NCBI RefSeq assembly: GCF_001008165.2
Contig: NZ_CP011452.2
Span: forward strand, 3,322,292-3,386,291
Length of the DNA stretch: 64,000 nt
Origin: Croceibacterium atlanticum
GTDB taxonomy: Bacteria > Pseudomonadota > Alphaproteobacteria > Sphingomonadales > Sphingomonadaceae
Reading direction: 5' to 3'
Part shown: in pieces, positions 17,548 to 27,418 of the stretch
Numbering within the stretch: position 1 is the stretch's first letter
Layout of the letters: each line of letters opens with the position of its first letter
Position numbers and translations under genes: made by a program
Notes under the pieces: generated by a model
The model's input: only the letters and a program-made list of their open reading frames with translations
Database searches by the model: none
Told to the model about the DNA's origin: nothing

Positions 17548-18593
17548 TTCTTCCCTCCGAAGATCGTCATCACGTGGTTCAGCGCATTGCCTTCGGGCTT
17601 CTTCACCGGCGTTTCCTTGTCCTTCGTGGCCCAGACCGTTTCCGGCCGGCTCTGCAGCAGCAGGATCTGGCCATCCTGGTCCACCGCCCATTCGATATCC
17701 TGCGGCTTGCCGTAATGCCGTTCGATCCGGCGGCCGACTTCGCGCAGGCCCATCAGTTCCTCGTCAGTCAGGCAGGGCGCCTTGCGCTTATCTGGCTTGT
17801 TCTCCACTTCGCGGATGCCGCCGCCATCGGCGGGCACCTGCCGCGCATGCTTGTCGGAAATTTCCCGGTCGGAGATTTCGCCAGTGATCTTGCCGATCAC
17901 CCATTTGTCCGGCGTGACTTCGCCTGAAACCACCGCGCTGCCGAGGCCCCATGCCCCTTCCACCGTGATTACGGACTTGTCGCCCGTGGTGGGGCTGCGG
18001 GTGAACATCACGCCCGCGCATCTGGCATCCACCATTCGCTGCACCACCACACCCATGGCCACCCCGCTTTCGGGGAAATCATGCTTCAGGCGATAGGTCA
18101 TGCTTTCGGTCGAATAGAGGCTGCCCCAGCATTCGCGCACGCGGTGGACCATGTCCTGTTCCGTCAGCACCCACAGGAAAGTGTCCTGAAGCCCGGCAAA
18201 GCTGGCATCTTCGGCGTCTTCCGTCGTCGCGCTGGAACGGACGGCCACCGGCTCCCCATCGGGGCAGAGCGTGCGATAGGCATCGACGATCGCCTGTTCC
18301 ACTTCGGCGGGCATTTTTTCTTCCAGCACGCGGGCGCGCAATTCTTCGGACAGGCTGGTGACAGCGGCCAGATCGTGCCGATCCAGTGCCTCCACCCGCG
18401 AACGGACCGGATCGCGCGCTTCCAGCGCCTGCAGGAACAGTTCGAACCCGTGCGTCGTCACCACGAAACCGGGCGGCACGGGAATGCCCGCCTGCGTCAA
18501 TTCGCCCAGCGATCCGCCTTTGCCGCCCACCGTGGGACGGTCGGCAATGCCCACATCCCTGAACCATGCCACTGCTTCATTCGCGCTGCTCAT
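17544..18593 (-). CDS. PEP-synthase-like ATP-binding subunit (phenylphosphate-synthase type), Acv-like
   Basis: 349 residues corresponding only to the N-terminal ATP-grasp part of PEP synthase / pyruvate phosphate dikinase. Seen are GGKGGSLGELTQAGIPVPPG, VAVRSSATTEDAEDASFAG, GVMFTRSP and a C-terminal DIEWAVD. The length agrees with the smaller subunit of phenylphosphate synthase and with one subunit of the AcvAB phosphotransferase that phosphorylates acetovanillone in Sphingobium SYK-6. It lacks the phosphohistidine domain, which is in the neighbouring gene three bases upstream. It would use ATP to phosphorylate that histidine. Which of the SYK-6 letters (A or B) applies is not certain. Confidence 0.85.
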   Translation of the reverse strand: MSSANEAVAWFRDVGIADRPTVGGKGGSLGELTQAGIPVPPGFVVTTHGFELFLQALEARDPVRSRVEALDRHDLAAVTSLSEELRARVLEEKMPAEVEQAIVDAYRTLCPDGEPVAVRSSATTEDAEDASFAGLQDTFLWVLTEQDMVHRVRECWGSLYSTESMTYRLKHDFPESGVAMGVVVQRMVDARCAGVMFTRSPTTGDKSVITVEGAWGLGSAVVSGEVTPDKWVIGKITGEISDREISDKHARQVPADGGGIREVENKPDKRKAPCLTDEELMGLREVGRRIERHYGKPQDIEWAVDQDGQILLLQSRPETVWATKDKETPVKKPEGNALNHVMTIFGGKK

Positions 18594-18596
18594 CGT

Positions 18597-20435
18597 TCAG
18601 GCGTCCTCGAGCACATGTTCTTCATCGAGCAAGGTCACAACGCCGCGGCCCCCATCCACGCGGATGCGCTGGCCGTCCCTGATTTTTTGCGTGGCCGCGC
18701 CGGTGCCGACCACGGCGGGCAGGCCATATTCGCGCGCCACGATGGCCATATGGCTCATCGATCCGCCAATATCGGATACGGCGGCGCTGATTTTCTGGAA
18801 GATCGGCGCCCATGTCGGGTTGGTGACCTGGCAGACAAGGATATCGCCTTCTTCCAGGCGGCCGATTTCCTTGACCGATTTCACGACCCGCGCCGTGCCT
18901 TCCACCACGCCGGAACAGGCGGCAAAGCCTTTCAGCTCATTCTCGTTCTCCTCGCCGTCGGACAGCCAGGTATCGAGATTTTCGCGCGTGATACCCCACA
19001 GCATGACGATGGCCGGATCATCGATCACGTCCGGCACCGCGCCCAGCGCGGGCGGGACGGTTGCCTCGGCCCATGCCTCGATCGCCTGTTTGCGCTGTGC
19101 GATGATTGCGGGCCAGCGTTTCGGCCCCAGCGGGGCGGAGCCGCTGGACCAGGCCAGCATCAGGTCCACGATGGCGCTTTCCAGCTCGTAATGGGTCAGG
19201 TGGAAGACATCTTCCTCCGCTTCCCAGAAGCCGTGATCGCGCAGCAGGGCGCCATATTCCCTGATCTTGTTGAAGAACAGATTGGTGTACCAGTGCTCGC
19301 AATAAAATTTGTGCCCCTCGACATAGGGGAACACCCGGTGCGCCAGGCCGATCAGCTGGTCATAGGTCGCCTTGTCTTCCTCGCTGTCGAGCAATTCGCG
19401 ATAATCGGAAACGAGCTGTTCGCGCTCCGCCACGAGCTGGTCCATCGGGCGTTCGATATTCTCGCCCTTCTTCACCTTGTCGATATAGCCGGGCAGGGCG
19501 GCGAAGGGCATCGACAGATCGTCGTTCCAGCTGCGGTGATAGTGATAGAAACCATCGCCGACATTGACGTTGAACCAGGGGTGCCGGCTGGTCTCCAGTT
19601 CCTGCAGCCATTCGCGGCCATTCTCGCCCAACTGGTCCAGCGCGCCCAGCACTTGTTCGATCTCCATCTCGTCATGGAAATGGCTGTCCACGCCCAGTTC
19701 CACGGCGCGGCGGGCCAGGCGTTTAACTTCCTCGTCCGGCTTGAAGATTTCCGCTTCCATGCCCGCCACCATGCGGCTGATCGCCTGGTCGGAAATTTCC
19801 GGGAAGGCGCGTTTGCAGAAATCGAAGAAGGTCAGATAGGCGCCATAGCCAAGCAGCAGGAACTCGAAGTGGTGGTGCCACATCCGGTAATAGCCTTCGA
19901 GCTGCTTGCGATAAGTATCGATCAGCGCGTGATTGGCAGCCACGCCCTTGCCGGTGTGGGTTGTTTCGATCGGTTCCAGATCTGGCAGGGAAGGGGTTGG
20001 CAGCGCCTGCGCATCCGCGATCAGCGCCTTCATCTTTTCCTTCCACTGGTCGTACAGTTTTTCCCAGTTTTCGTAGTAATAGAAGGCGCGCTGCTGGAAT
20101 TCCGCCGTCCGCGCCTCGATCTCTTCCGGATCGGTAACGGGCACGCCGCCGATGAAGACGCGGCCATTGATGACCCGGTGATCGATCCCCTTGGTGGTGG
20201 GCAGAACATGCACGCGGGTGTTGAAACTGCCCAATGCGCAATAGGCCGCCTCCGCCGTGATCATGTCGAAATGATGCATCGGTTCGGGGAAATGCATGGA
20301 GTTATAGAACCAGAAGCGGTCATCGTCTTCCGGCGTGAACTGCGCGTAATAGGGATAGGCTGCCTGTGCATCCTCGGTGCCCGGCACCACCTTGACGGAG
20401 CTGGGCAGGGGGAATGACTTCTGTTCATCGGCCAT
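18597..20435 (-). CDS. PEP-utilising-enzyme-like swivelling-His subunit, Acv-like phosphotransferase
   Basis: 612 residues from the ATG at 20435 (GAGAGGATGCGATCC upstream; an ATG at 20444 is also possible). The C-terminal 80 residues are the mobile phosphohistidine domain of PEP-utilising enzymes, with the His in GGSMSHMAIVARE followed by YGLPAVVGTG and RIRVDGGRG. The long N-terminal part has no PEP/pyruvate TIM barrel and is rich in aromatic and acidic residues, as in the large phenylphosphate synthase-type subunit. With the ATP-binding partner it should transfer phosphate from ATP through His to a phenolic hydroxyl. It is the first gene of the six-gene run. Confidence 0.83.
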   Translation of the reverse strand: MADEQKSFPLPSSVKVVPGTEDAQAAYPYYAQFTPEDDDRFWFYNSMHFPEPMHHFDMITAEAAYCALGSFNTRVHVLPTTKGIDHRVINGRVFIGGVPVTDPEEIEARTAEFQQRAFYYYENWEKLYDQWKEKMKALIADAQALPTPSLPDLEPIETTHTGKGVAANHALIDTYRKQLEGYYRMWHHHFEFLLLGYGAYLTFFDFCKRAFPEISDQAISRMVAGMEAEIFKPDEEVKRLARRAVELGVDSHFHDEMEIEQVLGALDQLGENGREWLQELETSRHPWFNVNVGDGFYHYHRSWNDDLSMPFAALPGYIDKVKKGENIERPMDQLVAEREQLVSDYRELLDSEEDKATYDQLIGLAHRVFPYVEGHKFYCEHWYTNLFFNKIREYGALLRDHGFWEAEEDVFHLTHYELESAIVDLMLAWSSGSAPLGPKRWPAIIAQRKQAIEAWAEATVPPALGAVPDVIDDPAIVMLWGITRENLDTWLSDGEENENELKGFAACSGVVEGTARVVKSVKEIGRLEEGDILVCQVTNPTWAPIFQKISAAVSDIGGSMSHMAIVAREYGLPAVVGTGAATQKIRDGQRIRVDGGRGVVTLLDEEHVLEDA

Positions 20436-20656
20436 GGATCGCATCCTCTCTCTCCGGGATCGGCGCGCCATTTGCGGCGTCTGCCAATATCCCGATTGAT
20501 TACGATCCTAACGGTTCATAACTGAACGGTGAAGGATTCCCGCGCAGGCCGAACAGGACAAAAGCGCAGGGGAATTTGTCTGGTTTATGTCCCGGCCTTC
20601 TTGCGCGGAATGGCGCAGGGGGCAGGCCGGTTTCCGGCTGACACGCGGCGGGCGGA

Positions 20657-21628
20657 TCAGCTCTGCGGCGCGTGGCCTGCGCGCCATTCACGCGGGGTGA
20701 TGCCGAAGCGTTTGCGGAACAATCGCGCAAAATAGCCCGGATCCAGAAACCCGCTGCGGAAAGCGATATCGGCGATGGAAAGCGTCCGTGCGCGCGGATC
20801 GCCCAGCATGTCGCTCGCCCGGTCGAGGCGGGTGGCGTTCAGTTCCTGCACGAAGCTGGTCCCGCTGCCGGCCAGCAGGTTTTGCAGATAGCGTTTGGAT
20901 ATGCCGCATTCTTCCGCCACCAGTTCCGGCGAAAGATCGGGATCGGCATATTCGCTTTCGATCCGGCGCAGGATCTGCCGCGCCAATTGCCCGCGATGGC
21001 GTGTGGTTTCCGACGGTTCATGGAAGCCCGTTGCCAGGCCGAGCAGGCTGCCCAGCTGTTCGGCAATCAGCGGGCGCGGCAGGGGCGCCTGGTCCACCCC
21101 GTCCAGCATCGCTTCCAGCAATGCGCCCAGCGGCGCGCCCCAATTGTCCCGCGCGGAGATTGGCCGGGCGAGCAGGGCGGCGGGATCTGGCAAATGTTTT
21201 TCCAGCCAGCCCTGCGGCATCATCAGGTCCAGGCATTCATGCTCTGTCTCCATTTCCATTTCATAGAATTGGGTATTGTCCAGCAGCACGAATTGCCCGG
21301 GCATGACGTTGAACCGTTTGCCGCCCATGCGGGTTTTCAGCACGCCGTGCCGCGAATAGACGAGCTGGATCGAAGGCGCGGCCCGCCCGCTGCTGCCTTC
21401 CGCCCCGGTATGGGTCACGCGCTGGGCAGGCGCGTGGAGATGCAGCATCCGCAATTGCCCGAGACCGTGGCTGGCCCAGCGCGCGGCAAAGGCATCGGCA
21501 TCGAACACGGTCACTTCGATAGGGGCGATGGTGCTGGCGGCCCAGTCGCGCCACTGGTTCAGCGCCTCGGGCCGGGCCAGTCCCGCCGAGCTCCAGCTTG
21601 TGTCTTCCGCTGATCGCGGCTCTCCCAT
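20657..21628 (-). CDS. AraC-family transcriptional regulator, candidate regulator of the Acv-like operon
   Basis: 323 residues. The C-terminal double helix-turn-helix of AraC type (DLSPELVAEECGISKRYLQNLL and the second helix pair IADIAFRSGFLDPGYFARLF, ending RKRFGITPREWR) follows an N-terminal AraC-binding-like domain of the kind found in regulators of aromatic catabolism. It lies directly upstream of the phosphotransferase genes on the same strand, 221 bases from the first one, and diverges from the LigW-like gene. Control of either or both is likely by position. No binding site could be defined. Confidence 0.88.
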   Translation of the reverse strand: MGEPRSAEDTSWSSAGLARPEALNQWRDWAASTIAPIEVTVFDADAFAARWASHGLGQLRMLHLHAPAQRVTHTGAEGSSGRAAPSIQLVYSRHGVLKTRMGGKRFNVMPGQFVLLDNTQFYEMEMETEHECLDLMMPQGWLEKHLPDPAALLARPISARDNWGAPLGALLEAMLDGVDQAPLPRPLIAEQLGSLLGLATGFHEPSETTRHRGQLARQILRRIESEYADPDLSPELVAEECGISKRYLQNLLAGSGTSFVQELNATRLDRASDMLGDPRARTLSIADIAFRSGFLDPGYFARLFRKRFGITPREWRAGHAPQS

Positions 21629-21966
21629 GGGGGGAAGTTACGCCGCGCGGGGGAAAGCGGCAAGGCTCCGCGATATGGCGGAGAACGGCATTGCGGTCAG
21701 CCCGGCAATCGTCCAGTTTGCAGCCGATAATTGGGGGGAGAGATGATGCTATCGGCCGTTGCCTTGGCCTCTGGCTGCCTGTCGCAAGTCCGCTGCGCAA
21801 TGGCAGCCGATGCCCTCCATGCCGATAATCGGACTTTCAAAATCGCATCCGCCCTGTTCGCGGCGGAGGACAATCATTCTGGTGAAGAGCTGCCGGGAGT
21901 GGCCGGCCCTGAGCCCGAATGGCGGCCCATCCGGGCCCACGGATATAGAGACTGAGGAGAGTTGAA
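21629..21966. promoter_or_regulatory. Divergent intergenic region between AraC regulator and LigW-like gene
   Basis: 338 bases between two start codons facing away from each other, so it must hold promoters for both. The stretch 21720-21860 is less GC-rich than its surroundings. Short open frames here (for example 21731-21955) have poor codon character and no RBS and are not called. An RBS (GAGGAGAG) precedes the LigW-like ATG at 21967. Confidence 0.5.
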
Positions 21967-22992
21967 ATGCGCCTGATCGCCACCGAAGAAGCCTGGTCGA
22001 TCCCGGAAGTCGCCGCGGAACTGAAGAAGGTCGCGAACAGCCCGACGCAGAGCCTGGACAAGCTGCTGGTGAAGGGAATTTACGACGCGCCCGCCGACAC
22101 GTCCGGCTATGGCAAGCTCGATTTCCTGTCCGGCCTGACCGATGTCGAGGAACATCGGCTGAAGCAGATGGACGAACTGGGCGTGGACATGCACCTGCTG
22201 TCCCTCACCGCGCCGGGCGTGCAGATGTTCGATGCCGATACGGCAACCGATCTGGCCGCGCTCGCCAATGATCGCATGGCGGAAATCTGCGCCAAATATC
22301 CGAAGCGTTTTGCCGGGCTGGCCAGCTTTGCCCCGCACAGCCCGAAGCGGGCCGCGAAGGAGATCGACCGCGCGATGAGCGAACTCAAGCTCAACGGGCT
22401 GATCGTCAACAGCCACACTTATGGCGAATATTTCGACGATCCGAAATTCTGGCCGATCCTGGAAGCGGCCGAAGCGCATGATGCATGTATCTATATCCAT
22501 CCGCGCGGGGCCAGCGACACGCTGAAAGGTCCGTTGCAGGATTACGGCATGGACAGCGCCATGTGGGGCTATGGCGTGGAGGTGGGCACCCATGCCGTGC
22601 GCATGATGGCGGGCGGCGTGTTCGACGCTTTCCCCAATCTGAAGATCTGCATCGGCCATATGGGCGAAGCGATCCCGTTCTGGATCTGGCGGATCAATTT
22701 CATGAACACCCGCGCGCAGCAGGTGGGACGCGCCCGCAAGACCCAGCGCAGCATGGAGGAATATTTCCGCGACAATTTCGTCTTCACCACCAGCGGCGTG
22801 GAAGACCATCTGGCGCTGAGATATTCGATCGACCGGATGGGGATCGACAATGTGATCTGGGCGATAGACTATCCCTACCAGCCGATGGCGCCGGCGGTGG
22901 AGTTCATCAAGTCCGCCCCGCTGACCGAGGCGGAACGCCATGCCGTCTGCCACGGCAATGCCGAACGCGTGTTCCACATCGCCCCGGAATGA
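21967..22992 (+). CDS. Amidohydrolase-2 family decarboxylase, LigW (5-carboxyvanillate decarboxylase)-like
   Basis: 341 residues. The start RLIATEEAW is the variant metal-binding entry of the LigW/gamma-resorcylate decarboxylase group, which has Glu in place of the HxH of classic amidohydrolases. Further family landmarks are LLSLTAPGVQ, INSHTYGEYFDD-type metal His, CIYIHPRG, CIGHMGEAIPFW and the metal Asp in AIDYPYQP. Characterised relatives remove a carboxylate ortho to a phenolic OH. Here the substrate may be a methoxylated hydroxybenzoate or a related aromatic acid; hydrolase activity on a ring-cleavage product is the alternative. It diverges from the AraC gene. Confidence 0.8.
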   Translation: MRLIATEEAWSIPEVAAELKKVANSPTQSLDKLLVKGIYDAPADTSGYGKLDFLSGLTDVEEHRLKQMDELGVDMHLLSLTAPGVQMFDADTATDLAALANDRMAEICAKYPKRFAGLASFAPHSPKRAAKEIDRAMSELKLNGLIVNSHTYGEYFDDPKFWPILEAAEAHDACIYIHPRGASDTLKGPLQDYGMDSAMWGYGVEVGTHAVRMMAGGVFDAFPNLKICIGHMGEAIPFWIWRINFMNTRAQQVGRARKTQRSMEEYFRDNFVFTTSGVEDHLALRYSIDRMGIDNVIWAIDYPYQPMAPAVEFIKSAPLTEAERHAVCHGNAERVFHIAPE

Positions 22993-23100
22993 AGCGAGAA
23001 ACCGCATGGCGACAGGAATTTACGGGCACGCCCCCGGTATTTATTCCCGCCATGCGGTTCATGCGGCCATGGATGGCGGTGGCTCATATGCCGGCTGAAA

Positions 23101-23505
23101 TCAGGCGGCGCCGATCCGTTTCAGCTTGGCCAGCAAGCCGGCTTCGTCGAAGGGCTTGGGCAGGTAATCATCTGCCCCGGCTTCGATCGCGCGATGAATG
23201 TCCAGCGTGTCCGTCCGCGTGGTGCAGAACAGGATGCGCGGCCGTTTTTCGGCGGTTGCGCCATTCAGCGCGGTGACGAAATTCAACCCGCTCATCACTG
23301 GCATTTCCCAGTCGAGCAGGATCAGATCGGGCATGGCAACCTTGCACTTGGCGAGCGCTTCCTGCCCGTTTTCCGCCTCTTCGACCCTGTAGCCGAGGCC
23401 AGCCACAATGCGGCGGGCGACTTTGCGGATCACGCGTGAATCGTCCACGATCAGGCAGTTGCGCGGGCCCATTACGGGAGCGGGCGCGGGCGCGGGCTCT
23501 TCCAC
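23101..23505 (-). CDS. Single-domain CheY-like response regulator
   Basis: 134 residues from a GTG at 23505 with GGAGAAGCGA before it. A short Pro/Ala-rich N-terminal extension precedes a complete receiver: acidic pair in LIVDDSRVIRK, phospho-acceptor Asp in LLDWEMPVMSG, Thr in FCTTRTD and Lys in LPKPFDE. There is no output domain, so it should signal by protein contact, as in chemotaxis or general-stress relays. No histidine kinase gene is nearby. It has no visible tie to the catabolic genes around it. Confidence 0.9.
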   Translation of the reverse strand: MEEPAPAPAPVMGPRNCLIVDDSRVIRKVARRIVAGLGYRVEEAENGQEALAKCKVAMPDLILLDWEMPVMSGLNFVTALNGATAEKRPRILFCTTRTDTLDIHRAIEAGADDYLPKPFDEAGLLAKLKRIGAA

Positions 23506-23546
23506 TCGCTTCTCCGCCGGGCGTGCCGGCTGGGCGGCTCGCTTGA

Positions 23547-23807
23547 TCAGGCCGTGAATGGGAAAGGCTCCACTTCGCCCGGCAGCGGGGCGGCTTCGCC
23601 TTCGGCCGGCGTCAGGCGGACATGCAGATAGGGAACCCAGACATCGCCGTAATCGGCTTTCTGATACCAGACGTCGAGCACGTCATAGGATGCCCAGAAG
23701 CCATCCGTTCCGCGCAGCCTGATGCCTTCGCCAATGCGCGGCACGCTTGCGAAACGCAGGCGCTGCTGCGTCTGGTCCGTTTCGTTCTGGACTTCGATCT
23801 CGATCAA
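23547..23807 (-). CDS. Small hypothetical protein with TTG start
   Basis: 86 residues if started at the TTG at 23807, which has an excellent GGAGGG six bases upstream. The in-frame start at 23879 would add a Cys-rich stretch crossing the ligB terminator and is unlikely. The product is acidic and beta-rich by appearance (IEIEVQNETDQTQQ, then WVPYLHVRLTP), with no signal peptide, membrane segment or cysteine. I do not recognise the family. It lies 41 bases upstream of the response regulator on the same strand and may be co-transcribed with it. Confidence 0.6.
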   Translation of the reverse strand: MIEIEVQNETDQTQQRLRFASVPRIGEGIRLRGTDGFWASYDVLDVWYQKADYGDVWVPYLHVRLTPAEGEAAPLPGEVEPFPFTA

Positions 23808-23876
23808 GATGCGCCCTCCGGTTCTGCGCGTGCAGACTAGTGGGCAAATCTTGCTGAAACCCCAACACGGCGGCCT

Positions 23877-23908
23877 CAAAAAGAAAAGGGGGCGGAAAAT
23901 CGCCCCCT
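23877..23908 (-). terminator. Rho-independent terminator of ligAB
   Basis: On the minus strand an 8-bp stem (arms AGGGGGCG and CGCCCCCT, six-base loop) is followed by TTTTCTTTTTG. It starts 13 bases after the ligB stop. This is the clearest intrinsic terminator in the window. Confidence 0.85.
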
Positions 23909-23920
23909 CTCCCGATCAGG

Positions 23921-25203
<1,283 letters not shown>

Positions 25204-25322
25204 AATGCGACCTTGTCGTGATTCAGGAAAGGGCTCGCCTAACAGCGAGCGCAGGATTCCGCCAGCTTTGCGATTTGCAAAAAATGCAACAAAACCGGGG
25301 GTGTGACCAAAATCGCAACAAA

Positions 25323-25352
25323 GCGCGGCCGGTGCACGAATACCGGCCGCGC
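25323..25352 (-). terminator. Strong hairpin ending the NTF2-like gene pair
   Basis: An 11-bp perfect GC stem (arms 25323-25333 and 25342-25352, eight-base loop) lies 12 bases after the stop of the NTF2-like paralogue. On the minus strand it is followed by TTTGTTGCGATTTT, so intrinsic termination is plausible. Confidence 0.7.
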
Positions 25353-25364
25353 CCTCGCTATTCC

Positions 25365-26252
25365 TCAGGTGGCGTTCGGATCCGGCGCGCCGCCGGCCAT
25401 CGCGCCATTGTCATCCGCCTGCGGCCCGGGAATGGCGGTGAGAGTGTGGATCTGGCGGAATTTCCCATCCACATAGCGGAATGTGTGTGAATCCGGCCCG
25501 CCATCCGAACCGCCGAAGCGGCAGAAGACGTTGATCACGCCCATTTCCTCGTCGATCAGATAATCGCGATTGACGATATAAAGCACGCCCGGCGGCATCC
25601 CGATCTCGCAGCTCGCCTCCGGGTCGCCGTCCCGGTTGGTATAGGCGCCGCCTTCCAGCCGCGCGCAGGGCGTTCCCCACGGAATATCGGTGAACTTGTC
25701 GGCAAATCCATCCAGATAGGCATTGGCCCCGCGGATCATTTCCGCAGGATCGGTGCGCTGATATTTCGACAATGGCTCCCAATTTTCCTGCTTCGTATAT
25801 TTGAGGAAGGCATTGGCGTTGAACAGCCAGTCCCCTTCTTCCGTAACGATGGAATCGACGCGGATCACCTTGCCCTGATGGAGATAGAGCCGCGTGCCGA
25901 TGACATAGGGTTTGCCCCCTTCGGTCACGATGATTTCGGTGAAGGTCTTGCAGCGCCTGTCATCATGGAAGCTCATTGCATGGGCGACGGGCAGGGCAGT
26001 GTTCCAAAGCCCTTCCGCCTGATCCACCGTTTCCATGTTTTCAAGGAAATGCGCCTTCGGATCCAGTGTCAGGCCGGACAGGTCGCCCGCTTCCTGCGCC
26101 TTCACATAGGCGGCGCTGGCCGCCTGCAATTGCGCCTTCGTGCATTCGGGGCGATCCTGCAGCGGGGCATAGGGGCTGGGCGGGGCGCCCTGCGCCAGAG
26201 CCGGCGTTGCCGCGCCCAGCAGCAGGGCGGTGGCGAGTGCTTTCTTCAACAT
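25365..26252 (-). CDS. Secreted NTF2/SnoaL-like protein of unknown function, paralogue 2
   Basis: 295 residues from the ATG at 26252 (RBS AAGGGGGAGAAAG; an upstream start at 26345 lies in the neighbouring gene). A signal peptide (LKKALATALLLGAATPALAQ) is followed by a mature protein with ECTKAQL, FLENMETVDQAEGLW and, in the second half, a DRD-type entry and a Cys-rich CEIGMPPG segment. The arrangement mirrors paralogues 1 and 3: two halves, the first with a E-N-x-E/I...GLW signature. Function unknown. It is 25 bases downstream of paralogue 3 and likely co-transcribed. Confidence 0.75.
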   Translation of the reverse strand: MLKKALATALLLGAATPALAQGAPPSPYAPLQDRPECTKAQLQAASAAYVKAQEAGDLSGLTLDPKAHFLENMETVDQAEGLWNTALPVAHAMSFHDDRRCKTFTEIIVTEGGKPYVIGTRLYLHQGKVIRVDSIVTEEGDWLFNANAFLKYTKQENWEPLSKYQRTDPAEMIRGANAYLDGFADKFTDIPWGTPCARLEGGAYTNRDGDPEASCEIGMPPGVLYIVNRDYLIDEEMGVINVFCRFGGSDGGPDSHTFRYVDGKFRQIHTLTAIPGPQADDNGAMAGGAPDPNAT

Positions 26253-26277
26253 GCTCTTTCTCCCCCTTGGCATCGTC

Positions 26278-27321
26278 TCAGCGGACATCCTGGATTTCTT
26301 CGGAGCGGCCCTGTTCGTAAGTGCTCCAGCCCGAATTGATGCCATATGGCCCGCGGATGAAGATGGCTTCGATCCGGCTCATCAGGCCTTTTTCGATCTT
26401 GAACAATTCACCCAATTGCCAGGTCCAGTTGATCGGCCGGTGATCGAAAAAGGCGAAGGCGAAGACGATACCGCGTTCCTGGTCGACGGCAACGAAGCGC
26501 CGGTCGCGAATGCCTGTCACCACGCCTTTCAACCCGGTTTCATACTGGCCCTTGCAGGTCTGGATGCGGCCAAAGGCGGGGCGTTCGGGCAGGTTTGCAA
26601 CGACCTCTACCGGCGCGGCGGCCAACATCCCGTTTTCATGACGCACGCAATCATCGGTGAAGGGATAATATCCCTTGCCGTCATTACGCTGCATGCCTTC
26701 GAAATACTGGTTGGCCACGGCAATCAGATCGGCCCGGCTCATCCGTTCGTCTTCCGGGATCGCTTGCAGGAAATGCGGATGGGGCGATCCCATCTTTTCC
26801 ACCGCTTCACCCGTGGCCGGGAAGGGGCTGGAAGATTCGCCGGTGCTATCACCCAGCGGCCGGTCCGGACGGGCGGCAATCTGTTCCACCTCGCTGATCC
26901 TGCCCTGATCGTCGATCCGCAGACGAAGCGCCAGGCCCACGGGTTCCGGATCGCGCATGGCGCCCGCCGCGCTGCTGCCCGCCGTTTCCATCACCGTGCC
27001 GAGAAAGGCGACCTGCTGCGTTTCCACATCGGGGACATAGAAGGTGTAATTGCCAAGCCCGCTGGTCGTCGCCCACAGCCCCTCATTGCCGATCGGCAAT
27101 TCGATGCCGTTTTCGGTGAAGCGGACATTGTCGGCAAACAGGTCGTCATCCACATCCTGATCGCGCATGGCGGCGAGATAGCGGTTCACATAGTCTTCAA
27201 GGCATTCCCGCTGACACGATTGTTCCGGCTTGGGCGGCAATGGAACTTCTGCCGAAACCGCGGCGGGCACGGCGAACAGACATGCGGCGGCAAGCACCGC
27301 AGCGCGGATAGAAAGTGTCAT
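26278..27321 (-). CDS. Secreted NTF2/SnoaL-like protein of unknown function, paralogue 3
   Basis: 347 residues from the ATG at 27321 (RBS GGAGAGGGCCCACC). The signal peptide is followed by QSCQRECLEDYVNRYLAAM, RFTENGIELPIGNEGLW and, in the second half, FTDDCVRHENGM. The CxxxC near the mature N-terminus and the repeated ENG motifs match paralogue 1 closely. A role with small hydrophobic or aromatic substrates is only a guess, from the SnoaL-like pattern and from genes nearby (ligAB, GST, ferBA). Confidence 0.75.
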   Translation of the reverse strand: MTLSIRAAVLAAACLFAVPAAVSAEVPLPPKPEQSCQRECLEDYVNRYLAAMRDQDVDDDLFADNVRFTENGIELPIGNEGLWATTSGLGNYTFYVPDVETQQVAFLGTVMETAGSSAAGAMRDPEPVGLALRLRIDDQGRISEVEQIAARPDRPLGDSTGESSSPFPATGEAVEKMGSPHPHFLQAIPEDERMSRADLIAVANQYFEGMQRNDGKGYYPFTDDCVRHENGMLAAAPVEVVANLPERPAFGRIQTCKGQYETGLKGVVTGIRDRRFVAVDQERGIVFAFAFFDHRPINWTWQLGELFKIEKGLMSRIEAIFIRGPYGINSGWSTYEQGRSEEIQDVR

Positions 27322-27418
27322 GGTGGGCCCTCTCCCTGTTGTTTGAGAGCACACTACTTGCCCGTCGGGCGATGCGCCAGCGATTAGATTCTGATTTTAC
27401 CTGCGGAGCCGGCTTGCC

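Noticed and set aside
18081..20417. Plus-strand 778-codon open frame opposite the phosphotransferase genes
   Set aside because: It is an antisense shadow of two well-supported genes in GC-rich DNA; it has His/Gly/Arg-rich composition and no domain signature.
21731..21955. 74-codon frame in the AraC-LigW intergenic region
   Set aside because: No RBS and mixed composition; the region must hold two promoters.
23006..23098. 30-codon frame after the LigW-like gene
   Set aside because: The peptide has an odd internal repeat of GIY and HA, but the RBS is weak and it lies in the spacer before a convergent gene; insufficient support.
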